A stretch of 64,000 nucleotides of DNA from Streptomyces lavendofoliae (GCF_014649735.1 NZ_BMTP01000002.1:115675-179674); one strand, 5' to 3'; positions 1-8,239 are shown, numbered from the stretch's first letter. Program-made: numbers and translations. The notes: generated from the letters alone by a model not told the origin.

Positions 1-196
1 CGGCGGCGCGCAGGCGGTGGCGAAGATTTTGCTGCGTTCGGGCCGGGGCTGGGCGCCGCTGGGGGCGTTCCTCCTGGTGCCTCCGGTGCGATGGGCCGCC
101 CACGGCGCGTACCGGCTGGTCGCGGACAACCGCCGCCGGTTGCCGGGCGGCACGGGGGCGTGCGCCGTCCCCGCGCGGCGCCCGGACGGCGGCTGA
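1..196 (+). CDS. DCC-family (DUF393) protein, C-terminal part
   Basis: The left edge cuts this gene; the reading frame starts at base 2 and ends at a TGA at 194-196, giving the last 64 residues. The visible part has the pattern typical of the C-terminus of DUF393/DCC thiol-disulfide oxidoreductase-like proteins: a helix with GWAPLGAFLLVPPVRW, then YRLVADNRRRLPGG and a short tail with one Cys. The catalytic DxxCxxC site expected near the N-terminus lies outside the window. Streptomyces members are usually about 130 residues, so roughly half is missing. The substrate of the family is not known. Confidence rests on the C-terminal pattern only. Confidence 0.6.
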   Translation, partial: GGAQAVAKILLRSGRGWAPLGAFLLVPPVRWAAHGAYRLVADNRRRLPGGTGACAVPARRPDGG

Positions 197-244
197 CCGC
201 GCTCGGGACGGCACCCGCCGGACGGGCGCGGGGGCGGGACGGCG

Positions 245-475
245 TCAGGACGCGGTCAGCAGCGAGTCGTCCTCCGGACGGGCGCCGGGAAGACGGTGCC
301 GGGCGGCGACCAGGGCGGTGTCCACGTCCCCGGTGCCCGTGGCGACGCACAGGGTGCGGGCGAGCTCGGCCATGCGCTCCCGGACCTCGGGACCACCCGC
401 CTCGGCATGCAGCACCTTCAGGGTGTCGTACTGCTCGACCAGGTTGTTCAGGACGGCGGGGTGAGCCATCAGCAC
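245..475 (-). CDS. DUF5133 small protein
   Basis: Small 76-residue protein of the actinobacterial DUF5133 family, whose function is unknown. Visible hallmarks are MAHPAVLNNLVEQYDTLK near the start, LARTLCVATGT in the middle and ARHRLPGARPEDDSLL at the end, giving a helical, cytosolic, soluble protein. I chose the GTG at 475 because an AAGGAG-type ribosome site ends seven bases before it; an ATG two codons inside (469) is the alternative but has a poor spacing of about 13. The frame stays open well upstream, but that extension has no family resemblance and lies in front of the ribosome site. The gene stands alone, divergent from the homocysteine methyltransferase at 579. Confidence 0.75.
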   Translation of the reverse strand: MLMAHPAVLNNLVEQYDTLKVLHAEAGGPEVRERMAELARTLCVATGTGDVDTALVAARHRLPGARPEDDSLLTAS

Positions 476-565
476 GGCCGGTCTCCTTCCTGACGCCAAG
501 CGCCGGTTGTCCGCGTGGGAGCCTGTTACCCGGTGATCCGTTCCGCATGCCCGCGCGTCCTGGAC

Positions 566-571
566 TAGCTT
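566..571 (+). promoter_or_regulatory. -10 box of a leaderless promoter before mmuM
   Basis: TAGCTT (TAnnnT) ends seven bases before the ATG at 579, and no ribosome binding site lies between them. This spacing places the transcription start at or next to the A of the start codon. No convincing -35 is visible at 17 +/- 1 bp. Confidence 0.4.
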
Positions 572-578
572 CACCCCC

Positions 579-1505
579 ATGACCAGCGCCGCAGCCCCCG
601 CGTTCGCCGAAACGCTGACGTCCTCGGCCTCGCCCGTCGTCCTCGACGGCGGACTGTCCAACCAACTGGAGTCCGCCGGGCACGACCTGGCCGACGGCCT
701 GTGGTCCGCGCGGCTGCTCGCCGACCGGCCCGAGGCGATCGTCGCCGCGCACCTCGCCTACTACGAGGCCGGCGCGAGCGTGGCGACGACGGCGACGTAC
801 CAGGCCACCTTCGAGGGGTTCGCCCGTCGCGGGACCGGGCTCGACGGGGCGGCCGGGCTCCTCACCCTCGGCGTGGAGCTGGCGCGGGAGGCCGCCCGGC
901 GCGCCGAGGCCAGGGCGCCGGGACGGCCGCTGTGGGTGGCCGCCTCCGCCGGGCCGTACGGCGCGATGCTCGCCGACGGGTCGGAGTACCGGGGGCGTTA
1001 CGGACTGACCGCCGCCGAACTGGAACGGTTCCACCGCCCGCGGCTGGAGGTCCTGGCCGCCGCCCGCCCGGACGTCCTGGCGCTGGAGACCGTGCCGGAC
1101 GCGGACGAGGGCCGGGCGCTGGTGCGCGCGGTGCGCGGGCTGGGCGTACCGGCGTGGCTGTCGTACAGCGTCGTCGGCGACCGGACGCGAGCGGGCCAGC
1201 CCCTGGAGGAGGCCTTCGCGGTCGCCGCCGCGTCCGAGGAGATCGTCGCGGTGGGGGTGAACTGCTGCGCGCCCGAGGACGCCGGCCACGCGGTCGCGGT
1301 GGCGGCCCGGGTCACGGGCAAACCGGTGGTCGTGTACCCGAACAGCGGGGAGGAGTGGGACGCCGAGGCCCGTGCCTGGCGGGGCCGTGCGACGTTCTCG
1401 GCCGAGAGCGTCAGCGGGTGGCGGCGGGCCGGGGCCCGGCTGATCGGCGGCTGCTGCCGGGTCGGGCCGGACGCGATCGCCGAACTCGCCGCGAGAACGG
1501 GCTGA
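579..1505 (+). CDS. mmuM: Homocysteine S-methyltransferase
   Basis: Zinc-dependent methyltransferase (308 aa, normal family length) that moves a methyl group from S-methylmethionine or S-adenosylmethionine to homocysteine, making methionine in the cytosol. The TIM barrel begins with VVLDGGLSNQLE. The zinc ligand cysteines are visible: GVNCC (C229/C230) and IGGCCR (C292/C293). The start ATG is preceded by a -10 box but no ribosome site, so the mRNA is probably leaderless. A 12-bp hairpin follows at 1613-1646. The gene is monocistronic and not linked to other methionine genes here, so the methyl donor cannot be inferred from context. Family assignment is secure; the symbol follows the closest E. 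coli enzyme. Confidence 0.88.
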   Translation: MTSAAAPAFAETLTSSASPVVLDGGLSNQLESAGHDLADGLWSARLLADRPEAIVAAHLAYYEAGASVATTATYQATFEGFARRGTGLDGAAGLLTLGVELAREAARRAEARAPGRPLWVAASAGPYGAMLADGSEYRGRYGLTAAELERFHRPRLEVLAAARPDVLALETVPDADEGRALVRAVRGLGVPAWLSYSVVGDRTRAGQPLEEAFAVAAASEEIVAVGVNCCAPEDAGHAVAVAARVTGKPVVVYPNSGEEWDAEARAWRGRATFSAESVSGWRRAGARLIGGCCRVGPDAIAELAARTG

Positions 1506-1612
1506 TCGTTCGATCGTTTGACCGGGTCGCCGGTGGTCGATCACCATGCCGGGGTCGGCGACGTGCCGACGGCCTGGAGCGCGCGATGCCGACCCGGAAC
1601 GCCCACCCTCCT

Positions 1613-1646
1613 CCCCCGCCGGCCACCGGCGCCCGGCCGGCGGGGG
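1613..1646 (+). terminator. Hairpin terminator after mmuM
   Basis: Perfect 12-bp stem (CCCCCGCCGGCC pairing with GGCCGGCGGGGG) with a 10-base loop, about 107 bases after the mmuM stop. There is no U-tract, as is common for Streptomyces terminators. The start of the next gene is 146 bases downstream. Confidence 0.55.
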
Positions 1647-1791
1647 CGCGCACGGGGACCGCGATCCGCCGTCCGCCCCGCACGACCGGCGCGGCGCCCG
1701 CGGGCTCGGCGCCTTCGCCGGGCACGGCGCCCCGTCGGGGCCCGGCCTGCGCCCCTTCGCCACGACGACGCGAAAGGCCGGTGCGCCCCGC

Positions 1792-3702
1792 ATGAGTGAG
1801 CACCCGCGGCTGCCGCCCGACGACCGGGCGTCCAGCCCGTACACCGGGTTCACCCGCGCCCACTGGGAGGCGGCGGCCGACGGCCTGGTGCGGGCCGCCT
1901 GGCGCTGGGCCACGCCCCGGGGCGCGCTGCTGGACCTGCCGGGGCGGCCGTCCGTCTCCGGGGTCCGCTCCGACGGGCTGGAGGGATACGCGCGGACGTT
2001 CCTCGCGGCCGCGTTCCGCGTCGCGGGCGCCGGCGGGGCGGACCCGCACGGACTGCTCGGCCGGTACGCGGACGGGCTGGCCGCCGGGACGCGCACGCCC
2101 GGCCGTGAGGACGCCGAGTCGTGGCCGCCCGTCCGCGACCACCACCTGGGGGGCCAGCCGATGGTCGAGTCGGCGTCCGTGGCGCTGGGGCTGCGGCTGA
2201 CCCGGCCCTGGTTGTGGGACCGCCTCGACGGCGGCGTGCAGGACCGGGCCGAACAGTGGCTGCGGGGCGCGCTGCGGCACACCCCCGCTCCGAACAACTG
2301 GTACCTCTTCCCGCTCACCGTCGCCGGGTTCCTGGAGTCCGTGGGGCGCGGCGACGCCGAGACGGCACGGGCGATCGGGCGGGGCCTGGAGCTGCTGGAG
2401 GGCTGGTACGCGGGCGACGGCTGGTACGCGGACGGCGACGGCCGGGCGTTCGACCACTACAACGGCTGGGCCCTGCACCTCTACCCGCTGCTGCACGCCC
2501 ACCTCGCGGACGACCGGGCCCTGCTGGGTGTGTACGGGCCCCGGCTGCGCGAGCACCTGGAGGGGTTCGCGCTGCTGTTCGGCGGCGACGGGGCGCCGGT
2601 GCACTTCGGGCGGTCGCTGACGTACCGGTTCGCGGCCGGCGCCGCCGTGGGGCTCGGCGCGCTGACCGGTCACACCCCCCTGGCGCCCGGGGTCTCGCGG
2701 CGGCTGCTGAGCGGCTGCCTGCGGTACTTCCTGGACCGGGGCGCGGTCGACGCGCGCGACGGACTGCTGACGCCCGGCTGGCACGGCCCGCACGGGCCGA
2801 CGCTCCAGCCGTACTCGGGCCCCGCCTCGCCCTACTGGGCGTCGAAGGCGTTCGTGGCGCTGCTCGTCCCGGCGGACGACCCGCTGTGGACGGCGCGCGA
2901 GGAGGCGGCGCCCGCCGAGCGCGGCGACCGGGTGCGGGCACTGCCGGCGCCGGGGCTGCTGGTCCAGACGACCGGCGCGGACGGCATCGCCCGGCTGCAC
3001 AACCACGGCAGCGACGCCGTTCCGCCGTCCGCCGGGGACGGCGCCGGGGGGCATGACGTGCTGTACGGGCGGCTCGCGTACTCGACCCGCACCGGGCCGA
3101 CCTCCGCGGCGAACCCGCCCGACAACCACCTGGCCGTCGAGGCCGGCGGGGTGGCGTCGGTGCGGTGCCGGATCCGGCCGCTGGGCGCGGGCCAGGGGGA
3201 CGGCTGGGGCTGGGCCGCCTCCTGGCACCGGCCGGTGTTCCCGGCCGGGCCGCCGATGGTGCCGGGACTGCGGGTGCGGAGCGTGACGGTGGCCCGCGGC
3301 CGTTACGAGCTGCGGGTGCACCGCCTGGTGGGCCTGGAGCGCGGGGCGCGGGTGCGCCTGACGGGCTGGGCCACCGGCCCGGACGAGCCGCTCGCCTCGC
3401 AGCTGCTGGGACTGTACGGGTGGGAGGCGGCGGACGCCGAGGAGCTGCGTGCCCCGCAGGGCACCGCGTTCACCCGCTGGGCGGTGGTCCCCCGGCTGAC
3501 CGCCCCCTCCGCGACGGGCGGCACGGCCGTGCTGGTCGCCCTGGCGTCCCTGACGGCGGCCCCGGACGCGGCGCCGCTCGCGGGCGCGGCGGCCGTGGAA
3601 CGGGCGGACGGCGAGCTGGTGGAGGTGCGGTGGGCGGACGACGGATCGCTCACCCGGATCGCGTTCATCCCGGCGGTGACGGTCACGCGGGTGCCCGGGT
3701 GA
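1792..3702 (+). CDS. DUF2264 domain protein
   Basis: Protein of 636 residues belonging to DUF2264, a family thought to contain an alpha/alpha-barrel like glycoside hydrolases and polysaccharide lyases; no activity is established. Recognisable segments are SDGLEGYARTFL, HHLGGQPMVESASVALGL, PNNWYLFPLTVAGFLE, FDHYNGWALHLYPLL and GPASPYWASKAFVALL, in the order normal for the family. No signal peptide is seen, so it is probably cytosolic. I start at ATG 1792 (MSEHPRLPPDD); a longer open frame from 1546 exists but reads as GC-rich low-complexity sequence overlapping the terminator. The 3' end overlaps the convergent AraC-type gene by 20 bases. Function unassigned; a role in oligosaccharide degradation is inference from fold. 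Confidence 0.8.
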   Translation: MSEHPRLPPDDRASSPYTGFTRAHWEAAADGLVRAAWRWATPRGALLDLPGRPSVSGVRSDGLEGYARTFLAAAFRVAGAGGADPHGLLGRYADGLAAGTRTPGREDAESWPPVRDHHLGGQPMVESASVALGLRLTRPWLWDRLDGGVQDRAEQWLRGALRHTPAPNNWYLFPLTVAGFLESVGRGDAETARAIGRGLELLEGWYAGDGWYADGDGRAFDHYNGWALHLYPLLHAHLADDRALLGVYGPRLREHLEGFALLFGGDGAPVHFGRSLTYRFAAGAAVGLGALTGHTPLAPGVSRRLLSGCLRYFLDRGAVDARDGLLTPGWHGPHGPTLQPYSGPASPYWASKAFVALLVPADDPLWTAREEAAPAERGDRVRALPAPGLLVQTTGADGIARLHNHGSDAVPPSAGDGAGGHDVLYGRLAYSTRTGPTSAANPPDNHLAVEAGGVASVRCRIRPLGAGQGDGWGWAASWHRPVFPAGPPMVPGLRVRSVTVARGRYELRVHRLVGLERGARVRLTGWATGPDEPLASQLLGLYGWEAADAEELRAPQGTAFTRWAVVPRLTAPSATGGTAVLVALASLTAAPDAAPLAGAAAVERADGELVEVRWADDGSLTRIAFIPAVTVTRVPG

Positions 3703-4645
3703 GGACCCGGTCGGCGGCCTGGAACGTACGGCGGTAGGCCAGCGGGGAGACGCCGATCGCGGCGTGCAGGTGCTGCCGCAGCGAGGTGGCCGTCGCGAAG
3801 CCGACCTCGCCCGCGATGCGGTCGACCGGCAGGTCGGTGGACTCCAGCAGCTGCCGGGCGCGGGCGACGCGCTGCTGGATGAGCCACCGGCCGGGGCTCA
3901 TGCCCACCTCCTCGCCGAACCGGCGGGCGAAGGTGCGGGTGCTCATGCGCGCGTGCTGCGCGAGGTCGGCGAGCGTGAGCGGCAGGTGCAGGTTCTCCAG
4001 CGCCCAGTGCCGGGTGGCGCCCGTCCCGTTCTCCGACGTCTCGGGCACCGGCTGCTCGATGTACTGGGCCTGGCCGCCGTCCCGCCAGGGCGGCACCACG
4101 CACAGGCGCGCCACCTGGTTGGCCACCGCGCTGCCGTGGTCCTCGCGCACGATGTGCAGGCAGACGTCGACGCCCGATCCGGCGCCGGCGGAGGTGAGGA
4201 CGTCGCCGGTGTCGACGAAGAGGACGTCGGGGTCGAGCGCCACGTGCGGGAAGAGCCGGCGGAAGAGCGGCACCAGCGACCAGTGCGTGGTGGCGGTACG
4301 GCCGTCGAGCAGCCCCGCCGCCGCCAGCAGGAAGGCGCCCGTGCAAATGGACACGATGCGGGTCCCCGGGCGGATCAGGGCGAGCGCGTCGGCGACCGGC
4401 CGGGGCAGGTCGGCGGCGGCGAGTCCGAGGTCGAAGGGCGGGATGACCACGGTGTCGGCGGTGGCCAGCGCCTCGGGGCCGTGCTCGACGGCGATCGAGA
4501 AGTCGGAGCCGGTACGCACCGGCTCGCCGTCGACGGAGCAGGTGAGCACCTCGTAGCGGCCGTCGGCGGAGCCGAAGACCCGGTTGGGGATGCCCAGTTC
4601 GAAGGGATAGACGCCGTCGAGGGCGAGGACGACCACACGATGCAT
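3683..4645 (-). CDS. GATase1-AraC family transcription regulator
   Basis: Regulator of 320 residues. The N-terminal two thirds is a DJ-1/PfpI (class I glutamine amidotransferase-like) domain with SICTGAFLLAAAGLLDGR, where the Cys sits at the nucleophile elbow. The C-terminal third has two helix-turn-helix motifs of AraC type (LADLAQHARMSTRTFARRF, then VDRIAGEVGFATATSLRQHL). This is the FtrA/AdpA-like architecture. It is transcribed divergently from an oxidoreductase at 4716, and the 70-bp space contains a clear inverted repeat, so it probably controls that gene and itself. A TAGGAT box six bases before ATG 4645 suggests a leaderless mRNA. The effector is unknown. The gene overlaps the end of the DUF2264 gene tail to tail. 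Confidence 0.88.
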   Translation of the reverse strand: MHRVVVLALDGVYPFELGIPNRVFGSADGRYEVLTCSVDGEPVRTGSDFSIAVEHGPEALATADTVVIPPFDLGLAAADLPRPVADALALIRPGTRIVSICTGAFLLAAAGLLDGRTATTHWSLVPLFRRLFPHVALDPDVLFVDTGDVLTSAGAGSGVDVCLHIVREDHGSAVANQVARLCVVPPWRDGGQAQYIEQPVPETSENGTGATRHWALENLHLPLTLADLAQHARMSTRTFARRFGEEVGMSPGRWLIQQRVARARQLLESTDLPVDRIAGEVGFATATSLRQHLHAAIGVSPLAYRRTFQAADRVLTRAPA

Positions 4646-4651
4646 GGCACG

Positions 4652-4681
4652 ATCCTATCGGATAATGGCAATCCTGCCATT
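4652..4681. promoter_or_regulatory. Divergent promoter with operator-like inverted repeat
   Basis: Inverted repeat AATGGCA (4664-4670) / TGCCATT (4675-4681) around a 4-base spacer in the gap between the AraC-type gene and the oxidoreductase. On the minus strand TAGGAT (4657-4652) lies six bases before the regulator's ATG and the repeat covers the matching -35 zone. On the plus strand GATAAT (4661-4666) is a good -10 candidate for the oxidoreductase. The layout fits autoregulation plus control of the neighbour by the AraC-type protein. Confidence 0.55.
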
Positions 4682-4715
4682 TCTCCCGCGGGCCGTTCGG
4701 GGCACAGTGGAGCGC

Positions 4716-5669
4716 ATGACGAACACGACAACGATGCGCGCGATCAGCCAGGACGTCCTCGGCGGCCCCGAGGTCCTCAAGGAAGTCGAACTGCGGCGCC
4801 CGGAGCCGGGCCCCAGCGAAGTTCTGGTCCGCGTACACGCGGCGGGGGTCAACCCGACCGACTGGAAGCACCGCGGCGGCCGGATGTTCCTGGGCGACCC
4901 GCCGTACGTCCTGGGCTGGGACGTCTCCGGAGTGGTGGAGGCGGTCGGCATGGGCGTCACCCTGTTCAAGCCCGGCGACGAGGTGTTCGGGATGCTGCCC
5001 TACCCGCACGGCGCCGGCTCCCACGCCGAGTACGTCACCGGCCCCGCGCGCGCCTTCGCCCGCAAGCCGGCCGGCATCGACCACGTCCAGGCGGGCGCCC
5101 TGCCGCTGGCCGCGCTGACCGCGCACCAGGCCCTGGTCGACACCGCCCGCGTCGAGGCCGGGCAGCGCGTGCTGATCCACGCGGCGGCCGGCGGGGTGGG
5201 GCACCTCGCCGTGCAGATCGCCAAGGCCCGCGGGGCGTACGTGATCGGCACGGCCAGCGCGGGCAAGCACGCGTTCCTCCGCGAGCTGGGCGCCGACGAG
5301 GTGATCGACTACCGGGAGCGGGACTTCGCCGAGGAGGTCGCCGACGTGGACGTCGTCCTCGACACCATCGGCGACGACGACTACCGCACGCGTTCCCTGC
5401 GCACGCTCCGCCGGGGCGGCCTGCTGGTGTCCATCCTCCCGATGGGCGGCGAGGAACTGGCCGCCCGGGCGCGCGAGCACGGCGTACGCACCGAGCTGCT
5501 GCTCGTCGAGGCGGACCACGCCGGCATGAACGCGATCGCCCGGCTCGTGGAGGAGGGCCGCCTCCGGGCGGCGATCGCCGGCACCTTCCCGCTCGCGGAC
5601 GCCGCCAGGGCGCACGAGCTGGGCGAGACGGGCCGGACGGCCGGCAAGCTGGTCCTCACCGTCGGCTGA
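4716..5669 (+). CDS. NADP-dependent quinone-oxidoreductase-like protein (MDR family)
   Basis: Medium-chain dehydrogenase/reductase of 317 residues without catalytic zinc, close to quinone oxidoreductase/zeta-crystallin. The N-terminal GroES-like domain contains VHAAGVNPTDWKHRGG and LGWDVSGVVEAVG; the Rossmann domain begins with VLIHAAAGGVGHLAVQIAKARGA and has VIDYRERDF, followed by DVVLDTIGDDD. It probably reduces a quinone, enone or reactive carbonyl with NADPH in the cytosol. Start ATG 4716 is chosen over an upstream in-frame ATG at 4644, which falls in the operator. Divergent from the AraC-type regulator, which likely controls it. The substrate is not evident. Confidence 0.85.
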   Translation: MTNTTTMRAISQDVLGGPEVLKEVELRRPEPGPSEVLVRVHAAGVNPTDWKHRGGRMFLGDPPYVLGWDVSGVVEAVGMGVTLFKPGDEVFGMLPYPHGAGSHAEYVTGPARAFARKPAGIDHVQAGALPLAALTAHQALVDTARVEAGQRVLIHAAAGGVGHLAVQIAKARGAYVIGTASAGKHAFLRELGADEVIDYRERDFAEEVADVDVVLDTIGDDDYRTRSLRTLRRGGLLVSILPMGGEELAARAREHGVRTELLLVEADHAGMNAIARLVEEGRLRAAIAGTFPLADAARAHELGETGRTAGKLVLTVG

Positions 5670-5822
5670 CGCCGGACGCCGGACGCCGGAGGCGGCGGCC
5701 ACGGGTCCGGGGGCGTTCCGCCGGGACCGCGGCCGCCGCCCGCGTACCGGCATGGATCGGTTCATCCCGGGCGCGGCCCCGGCGGAGCGTGACACCTGCG
5801 TCGCTGAGGCGTTGTCCGGGAC

Positions 5823-7103
5823 ATGAATCAAACGAACGACGATGAGGACGGACGGCTGACGACGGCGGGCGCGCCCGGGGCGGGCGGGCCGCCCGCCCGG
5901 GTGCCGGCGGTGGGCGTGGTCGTCGCGCGCACGGGCCGGCTGGCGGGGCTGGGGGACCCGCTGGCGTACGTCATGGACCTGCTGGCGCCGAGACTGCGCG
6001 GGCGGCTGCGCCTGGTGGGACGGGACAGCCGGTCCACCGCCGAGGGCGCCCGGCGGGCCGTGCGGGAACTGGTGGAGGTGGAGGAGGCGCGGCTGGTGCT
6101 GACGCTGGCGGGCACGGAGGTGCTGCCGGCGGTGGCCGACGCGTGCGAGGAGGCGGGCGTCCCATGCCTGTCGAGCACCTTCCCCTGGCAGGTGTACCAC
6201 TACGGCGGCGCGCCGCGCCGCTGGACGTACCACTTCTGCTGGGGACTCGACGACATCGCGGAGACGTTCGCCGACCTGTGGGAGGCGGCCGGCGGTACGG
6301 GGCGGACGGTGGGGTGTCTGTGGAACGACGGTCCGCAGGGCATGTGGTCGCGCCACACGACGCGCGGTTTCCTGCCGGCGGCACGCGCGCGTGGCCACCG
6401 CCTGGTGGACCCGGCCGGCTACCGGGAGCCGGCCACCGGCCTGGGCGGCCATGTGGCGGCGTTCCAGGAGGCGGGCGTGGACGTCGTCACGAGCGCGGCG
6501 ACCGGCGCGGACCTCGGGGTGTTCCGCCGGGAGGCCGCCGCGCGGGGGCTGCGGCCCCGGCTGATCACCTGTTCGCGGTGGCTGGCCTACCCGCCCGCGA
6601 CGACCGCGACGCCCGGCACGCGCGCCGCCGGGACCACGGGTGCGGCGCCGGGCGCGGCCACCGGAGCCGGCGAGCCGCCCCAGGCGAACGTGGCGACGCT
6701 CGTGTACTGGACCCCGGCCCACCCGTACCGCTCCTCCCTCGACGGCACGACCGCCGCCGAGCTGGCCGAGGGGTACGAGCGGGCCACGGGCAACCAGTGG
6801 CTCCAGCCGCTGGGGCTGGCGTACGCCCTGGTGGAGGTGGCCGCGCACGCCCTGGCCACGGCCGGTGACCCGACCACCCCGGCGTCCGTCGCGGCCGCGC
6901 TCGGGGCGACCCGGCTGGAGACCGTCGCGGGCCCGCTGGACTGGACGTCCGGCCCGGTACCGCGGATCGCCACGGTGCGGCTGGCCGGCGGGCAGTGGCA
7001 GCGGGGCCGCCGCCACCCGTACGAGCTGGTGGTCGTCGACAACCGGGGTCTGGAGGGCCTGCCGGTGGGCGGCGAACTGCTGCCCACCGGGCCGCTCCGG
7101 TAG
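5823..7103 (+). CDS. Periplasmic-binding-protein-like (Peripla_BP_6) protein without signal peptide
   Basis: Protein of 426 residues with the type I periplasmic binding fold used by branched-chain amino acid/amide ABC receptors: VPAVGVVVARTGRLAGLGDP at the start of the domain, STAEGARRAVRELVEVEEARLVLTLAG, then PCLSSTF, and a second lobe ending in GPLDWTSGPVPRIATVRLAGG. There is no Sec, Tat or lipoprotein signal: the first 28 residues are polar and Gly/Ala/Pro-rich. A Thr/Ala/Gly-rich insert (about residues 259-282) breaks the second lobe. No transporter genes are nearby. It may act as a cytosolic ligand sensor or have lost export; I cannot tell which. A hairpin follows at 7142-7166. Confidence 0.75.
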   Translation: MNQTNDDEDGRLTTAGAPGAGGPPARVPAVGVVVARTGRLAGLGDPLAYVMDLLAPRLRGRLRLVGRDSRSTAEGARRAVRELVEVEEARLVLTLAGTEVLPAVADACEEAGVPCLSSTFPWQVYHYGGAPRRWTYHFCWGLDDIAETFADLWEAAGGTGRTVGCLWNDGPQGMWSRHTTRGFLPAARARGHRLVDPAGYREPATGLGGHVAAFQEAGVDVVTSAATGADLGVFRREAAARGLRPRLITCSRWLAYPPATTATPGTRAAGTTGAAPGAATGAGEPPQANVATLVYWTPAHPYRSSLDGTTAAELAEGYERATGNQWLQPLGLAYALVEVAAHALATAGDPTTPASVAAALGATRLETVAGPLDWTSGPVPRIATVRLAGGQWQRGRRHPYELVVVDNRGLEGLPVGGELLPTGPLR

Positions 7104-7141
7104 AAGCGGCTCCGGACCGGCCGTCCGGTGCCGGGGCCCTG

Positions 7142-7166
7142 CCCCGGAGGCTCACGGTCTCCGGGG
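7142..7166 (+). terminator. Hairpin after the Peripla_BP_6 gene
   Basis: 8-bp stem CCCCGGAG / CTCCGGGG with a 9-base loop, 39 bases after the stop codon at 7103. It separates this gene from the operator region of the Clp-N gene. Confidence 0.5.
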
Positions 7167-7232
7167 GACGCCGGAGCCGGGCCGGCGCCCAGGACGGGCC
7201 CCTCACCACGCGAACCGGACAACGGGAGGCAG

Positions 7233-7281
7233 GTGTCAACTCAGGGTTGACGACAGGCGCGTGTCAACCTACGGTTGACAC
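7233..7281. promoter_or_regulatory. Tandem palindromic operator over a leaderless promoter
   Basis: Two copies of the same palindrome, 28 bp apart. The downstream copy (7261-7281) is perfect: arms GTGTCAACC and GGTTGACAC around TAC. The upstream copy (7233-7253) keeps GTGTCAAC and GTTGAC with the same geometry. A promoter is embedded: -35 TTGACG (7247-7252) in the first copy, a 17-bp spacer, and -10 TACGGT (7270-7275) in the second, six bases before the ATG at 7282. A dimer bound at either site would block polymerase. Confidence 0.75.
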
Positions 7282-8022
7282 ATGACGAAACCAGTCGGCA
7301 TGACGCACAAGGTCCGCCTCGACGACCTCATCGAGGCCATCAAGCAGGTCCACACCGACGCGCTCGACCAGCTCTCCGACGCCGTGATCGCCGCGGACCA
7401 CCTCGGCGAACTGGCCGACCACCTGATCGGCCACTTCGTGGACCAGGCCAGGCGGTCGGGCGCGTCCTGGACGGACATCGGCAAGAGCATGGGGGTCACC
7501 CGGCAGGCCGCCCAGAAGCGCTTCGTACCGAAGGCCGGCGAGTCCTCGGACCTCGACCCCTCCCAGGGCTTCGGCCGCTTCACCCCGCGCGCCCGAAACG
7601 TGGTGATGGCCGCGCAGAACGAGGCCCGGGCTGCGGAGAACGACGAGATCCGCACCGAGCACCTGCTGCTCGGACTGCTGCACGAGCCGGAGGGGATCGC
7701 GGCCAAGGCGATCGTCGCCCAGGGGGTCCTTCTGGACACGGTCCGGCAGGAGGCCACCGCCGCGCTGCCGCCGAAGGCGGACACGGCCCCCGATCTCGTC
7801 CCCTTCGACGCCCGGGCGAAGAAGGTCCTGGAGCTGACCTTCCGCGAGGCGCTGCGCCTGGGCCACAACTACGTGGGCACGGAGCATCTCCTGCTGGCGC
7901 TGCTGGAGTTCGAGGACGGCGAGGGACTCCTCACGGGTCTCGGCATCACCAAGGCGGCCACCGAGGCCCACGTGGCCACCGCCCTGGCGGCGGCGGTCGG
8001 CACGGCGACCGACGACGACTGA
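7282..8022 (+). CDS. Clp N-terminal domain protein with an HTH-like N-terminus
   Basis: Protein of 246 residues. Residues 1-90 form a helical region with a helix-turn-helix-like stretch (ASWTDIGKSMGVTRQAAQKRF). Residues 100-240 hold two Clp-N repeats like the N-domain of ClpA/ClpC: FTPRARNVVMAAQNEARAAE with EHLLLGLLHEPEG, then DARAKKVLELTFREALRLGH with EHLLLALLEFEDG. No AAA+ ATPase module follows, so it is not a chaperone itself; it may be a DNA-binding adaptor or regulator that senses proteolysis partners. The mRNA is probably leaderless and under the tandem palindrome just upstream, which makes autoregulation likely. Function beyond this is inference. Confidence 0.85.
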   Translation: MTKPVGMTHKVRLDDLIEAIKQVHTDALDQLSDAVIAADHLGELADHLIGHFVDQARRSGASWTDIGKSMGVTRQAAQKRFVPKAGESSDLDPSQGFGRFTPRARNVVMAAQNEARAAENDEIRTEHLLLGLLHEPEGIAAKAIVAQGVLLDTVRQEATAALPPKADTAPDLVPFDARAKKVLELTFREALRLGHNYVGTEHLLLALLEFEDGEGLLTGLGITKAATEAHVATALAAAVGTATDDD

Positions 8023-8227
8023 GACGCCGCGCGCCCGGCCCGTGGGGCCTCCCGCCCCGGCGGTCCGCCGGTCAGGGACCCTCACGGGTCGCGGTGCCGT
8101 CCGGCTCCCGCCAGGACCCACGGGACACCGTGCAGGCGGAACCGCGCGACCCGCAGGCCGATCCGGTCGGCTGACGCCCCGTCGGGCCCCCGAGCGGGTG
8201 CCCCGGCACCCCACGGGACCCGGCGCC

Positions 8228-8233
8228 TATGCT
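8228..8233 (+). promoter_or_regulatory. -10 box of a leaderless promoter before the PucR-type gene
   Basis: TATGCT (TAnnnT) ends six bases before ATG 8240 and there is no ribosome site between them. No clear -35 is present. Confidence 0.4.
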
Positions 8234-8239
8234 CCTGCC

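Noticed and set aside
1411..3321. Long open frame on the minus strand through the homocysteine methyltransferase and DUF2264 genes
   Set aside because: Product is Arg/Pro/Gly/Ala-rich with no domain, and it is antisense to genes with clear family matches; GC-rich third positions create such shadows.
3303..7016. Very long minus-strand open frame of more than 1200 codons
   Set aside because: Antisense or out of frame to five well-supported genes; composition is low-complexity and no motif is found.
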